Below the pieces are notes generated by a model, which made no database searches, was not told the DNA's origin, and worked only from the letters and a program-made list of their open reading frames with translations. A program made the position numbers and the translations under genes. 64,000 nt of DNA from DAOUJI01 sp034422875. Its GTDB lineage: Bacteria; Chloroflexota; Dehalococcoidia; Lucifugimonadales; JAGWBF01. The stretch is from assembly GCA_034422875.1 (NCBI GenBank), contig DAOUJI010000098.1, positions 27,174 through 91,173 on the forward strand. Reading direction: 5' to 3'. This document shows positions 62,156 to 64,000 of the stretch, piece after piece (positions within the stretch are counted from its first letter, which is position 1; each line of letters opens with the position of its first letter).

Positions 62156-63199
62156 CTAGCCTCCGATTTGGTACATTTCTATCTTGCGGGGGGCGGCCTC
62201 ACGAGCGTTGAACTCGGTGCGAAGCTCCGAGTAGCGGTCCTCCCGCAGCCTCCAGACTCCGGCTATGAGGTCCCTCAGCTGGTCGTCGGACGAGCCGCTC
62301 CTGATGGGGTCTCGAAGATCGGTCCCCTGGCTGGCGAAAAGGCAGGTGAAAAGCTTGCCGTCCGTGGAAAGCCGGGCACGGGTGCAGTCGCCGCAGAAGG
62401 GCTGGGTCACCGATGCAATGACTCCGATCTCACCGGACCCGTCGACGTACCGGTAGCGGTTCGCCACCTCACCCACATAGTTGGCCTCGACAGGCTCCAA
62501 GGGCATCTCCGCGTCTATCATAGACACAATTTCGCTGGCGGGAGTCACGTGGTCCATCTTCCAGCCATTCAGGTTGCCCACGTCCATGTACTCGATGAAC
62601 CTGACTATATGGCCCGTGCCCTTGAACTGCCGCGCCAAATCCACGACGGTGTGGTCGTTGACGCCCTTTTGGACCACAGCGTTTATCTTGATGGGACTTA
62701 GTCCTGCCTTCTCTGCAGCTTCTATTCCTTCCAGCACTCTCTCCGTGCCGTAATTCCGGCCGTTCATCTCCTTGAAGACTTCCTCGTCCAAGGAGTCCAG
62801 GGAAACCGTGATACGCTGGAGTCCGGCGTCTTTCAAGGCCTGGGCCTGCTGGGCCAGTAGGTAGCCATTGGTGGTCAGGGTGAGGTCATCGATGCCTTCG
62901 ATGTCAGAAAGCAGAGCGACCAGGCTATCCAGGCCGTTCCGCACCAACGGCTCTCCGCCTGTAAGCCTGAGCTTATTGACCCCCAGCTGGGCGAATATTC
63001 CGGCCAGCCGGGCTATCTCCTCAAAGTCCAGCAGTTCGCTGCGTTCCAGAAACTGGTAGCGCTCTCCGTATATCTCTGCGGGCATGCAATAGGGGCAGCG
63101 GAAGTTGCACCGGTCGGTGACGGAAATGCGCAGGTCCCTCACCGGCCGTCCCAGCTTGTCCTTCACGACAGAATCGGTCTTGTATCCGGTTTGCGTCAT
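62156..63199 (-). CDS. moaA: GTP 3',8-cyclase MoaA
   Basis: 347 residues, radical SAM. The N-terminal cluster motif is CNFRCPYC, followed by KLRLTGGEPLVR, and the second 4Fe-4S site is in CGDCTRARLSTDGKLFTCLF (quoted as CGDCTRARLSTDGKLFTC). The C-terminal Gly-Gly is present (QIGG). It carries out the first step of molybdenum cofactor synthesis, needed by the two hydroxylases in this window. The ATG overlaps the rdgB stop. Confidence 0.96.
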   Translation of the reverse strand: MTQTGYKTDSVVKDKLGRPVRDLRISVTDRCNFRCPYCMPAEIYGERYQFLERSELLDFEEIARLAGIFAQLGVNKLRLTGGEPLVRNGLDSLVALLSDIEGIDDLTLTTNGYLLAQQAQALKDAGLQRITVSLDSLDEEVFKEMNGRNYGTERVLEGIEAAEKAGLSPIKINAVVQKGVNDHTVVDLARQFKGTGHIVRFIEYMDVGNLNGWKMDHVTPASEIVSMIDAEMPLEPVEANYVGEVANRYRYVDGSGEIGVIASVTQPFCGDCTRARLSTDGKLFTCLFASQGTDLRDPIRSGSSDDQLRDLIAGVWRLREDRYSELRTEFNAREAAPRKIEMYQIGG

Positions 63200-63834
63200 G
63201 GTCTTGCAGAAGTTTCCTGTGACGTTAATGTCGTGGATTTCAGGAGGCCGGCGGCTTTTCGGGCGGCCTGACCTCGGTGGCTAAGCAGGTTTTTCTCTTC
63301 CAGAGACAGTTCGGCTGTGGTCTTGCCCAGGTGCGGCAGATAGAACACAGGGTCGTAGCCGAATCCGTTGTCTCCTTTGGGCTCGTATTGGATGATCCCC
63401 TCTACCACGCCGGTTACCATCCCCAAGTCCTCAGACGGAGACAGTATCGATATAACACAACGGAACCGCCCCGCGCGCTTTTCCCACGGCACGTCTTTCA
63501 TGTTCCTCAGCAGCAACTCCACCCTGTCCTCGTCGCTGAGACCAGGCCCTCCATAGCGGGCGGAGTGTACGCCTGGTTCTCCAGACAGGGCGTCGACCTC
63601 CAGACCGGAATCGTCTGCCAGCGTCAGGAGTCCCGTCATTGAGGCATAGACAGAGGCCTTCAGCTTGGCGTTCTCTTCGAAGGTCGCGCCCGTCTCCTCC
63701 ACTTCCTCAGCAACTCCTTCATCGTCGAGCGAGGTCAACTGGAAGGGGACTCCGTCGAGGAGATCTCTCAACTCGACCATCTTGCCCGGATTCCTCGTGG
63801 CCACCAGCAGCTTGGGTTGATTCGTTTCTTTCAA
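63196..63834 (-). CDS. rdgB: XTP/dITP diphosphatase (RdgB/HAM1)
   Basis: 212 residues. House-cleaning pyrophosphatase for deaminated purine nucleotides. Family blocks: LLVATRNPGKMVELRDLL, TFEENAKLKASVYA, LADDSGLEVDALSGEPGVHSARYGG, GDNGFGYDPVFYLP and LSHRGQAARK. First gene of the minus-strand run; it overlaps moaA by 4 bp (ATGA). Confidence 0.95.
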   Translation of the reverse strand: MKETNQPKLLVATRNPGKMVELRDLLDGVPFQLTSLDDEGVAEEVEETGATFEENAKLKASVYASMTGLLTLADDSGLEVDALSGEPGVHSARYGGPGLSDEDRVELLLRNMKDVPWEKRAGRFRCVISILSPSEDLGMVTGVVEGIIQYEPKGDNGFGYDPVFYLPHLGKTTAELSLEEKNLLSHRGQAARKAAGLLKSTTLTSQETSARP

Positions 63835-63852
63835 GTACTCACCTGAATGTGG

Positions 63853-64000
63853 TTACTTCGGCACCCGGTCCCGCCATCGTCGCTCCGGCGAAAGCCGGAG
63901 GGTGAATTCACATTTCAAGTGCAACACCTGGTCTGAAAAGATTTCGGCCGGGGTGCGGTAACCCAGGCATTTGCGTGGGGTGTTGTTGTAGGCCTGCACC
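63853..64000 (-). mobile_element. IS30-family transposase, C-terminal part, cut by window edge
   Basis: On the minus strand the frame from the edge reads VQAYNNTPRKCLGYRTPAEIF, the very typical C-terminus of IS30 transposases (NxxPRKxLGxxTPxE), then LHLKCEF and a Pro/Arg tail to a TAA at 63853. The tail after CEF coincides with a common intergenic hairpin (63883-63900), so the original stop was probably lost or overwritten. The N-terminal part lies outside the window, so completeness of the element is unknown. Confidence 0.75.
63883..63900. repeat. Small hairpin repeat CTCCGGC-GAAA-GCCGGAG
   Basis: A 7-bp stem with GAAA tetraloop, of the CCGGCGAAAGCCGG type that is commonly dispersed between bacterial genes. 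It interrupts the 3' end of the transposase frame. Confidence 0.55.

Overview
The window is most simply read as a GC-rich chromosomal segment of an uncultured Chloroflexota bacterium, probably Dehalococcoidia/SAR202-like. This is inferred from gene content only: lipoproteins with Pro/Thr-rich linkers after the lipobox, two lone molybdenum-hydroxylase large subunits, a DUF6282 hydrolase, a UGSC-family protein, and a T-box leader in front of ilv-leu. No rRNA or other taxonomic marker is present. Most DNA is compact housekeeping and transport operons, with several more A/T-rich accessory patches.

Layout. 1-2.0 kb: an Ldh_2-type dehydrogenase cut by the window edge and a DUF6978-like/DUF1828 gene pair whose first gene is frameshifted. 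2.3-5.2 kb: histidine phosphatase, tilS, DUF6282 hydrolase. 5.4-6.1 kb: hicAB toxin-antitoxin. 6.1-9.3 kb: ribH, a double-thioredoxin protein, a WTDGLP-motif protein and a UGSC-family gene interrupted by an in-frame TGA that reads as selenocysteine. 9.4-14.2 kb: aapJQMP-type amino-acid ABC transporter. 14.35-18.8 kb: a small glutaredoxin-like gene with a second candidate selenocysteine TGA, a copper P-type ATPase, and an anti-sigma/ECF sigma pair. 19-25 kb: comEA-like, ilvE, plsY, a membrane protein, a PAP2 protein lacking its catalytic His, leuS. 25-30.6 kb: a TPP enzyme, a large solitary nuclease-methyltransferase, an SDR. 30.6-42.2 kb (minus strand): two CoxL/XDH-type large subunits separated by proVWX, a zinc alcohol dehydrogenase, tRNA-Leu(CAA), an APS-reductase-like cysH behind a structured leader, and a MoaD/ThiS-like carrier. 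42.7-48.8 kb: dppABCDF-type peptide importer. 48.8-50.5 kb: a decayed DUF433/DUF5615 toxin-antitoxin pair, a PT-repeat lipoprotein, and a DUF5678/retropepsin pair. 50.6-58.2 kb: T-box leader then ilvB-ilvN-ilvC-leuA-leuC-leuD. 58.2-60.4 kb: a two-gene restriction-modification cassette bounded by 22-bp direct repeats, inserted between leuD and a convergent MBL-fold gene. 60.4-63.8 kb: MBL hydrolase, moaC, rnhA, moaA, rdgB. The window ends inside an IS30-type transposase remnant.

How it works together. The ilv-leu operon, with ilvE elsewhere, gives branched-chain amino-acid synthesis apparently sensed through uncharged tRNA-Leu. The moaA, moaC and MoaD-like genes fit the molybdenum cofactor need of the two hydroxylases. 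Three ABC importers (amino acids, betaine/proline type, peptides) indicate an organic-matter scavenger.

The most striking signals are the two selenoprotein candidates. Each has a hairpin starting shortly after the TGA, with 18 nt between TGA and apical loop and GU in the loop, which resembles the bacterial SECIS of E. coli fdhF. The second is the restriction cassette whose flanking direct repeats carry the stop codons of the two neighbouring convergent genes.
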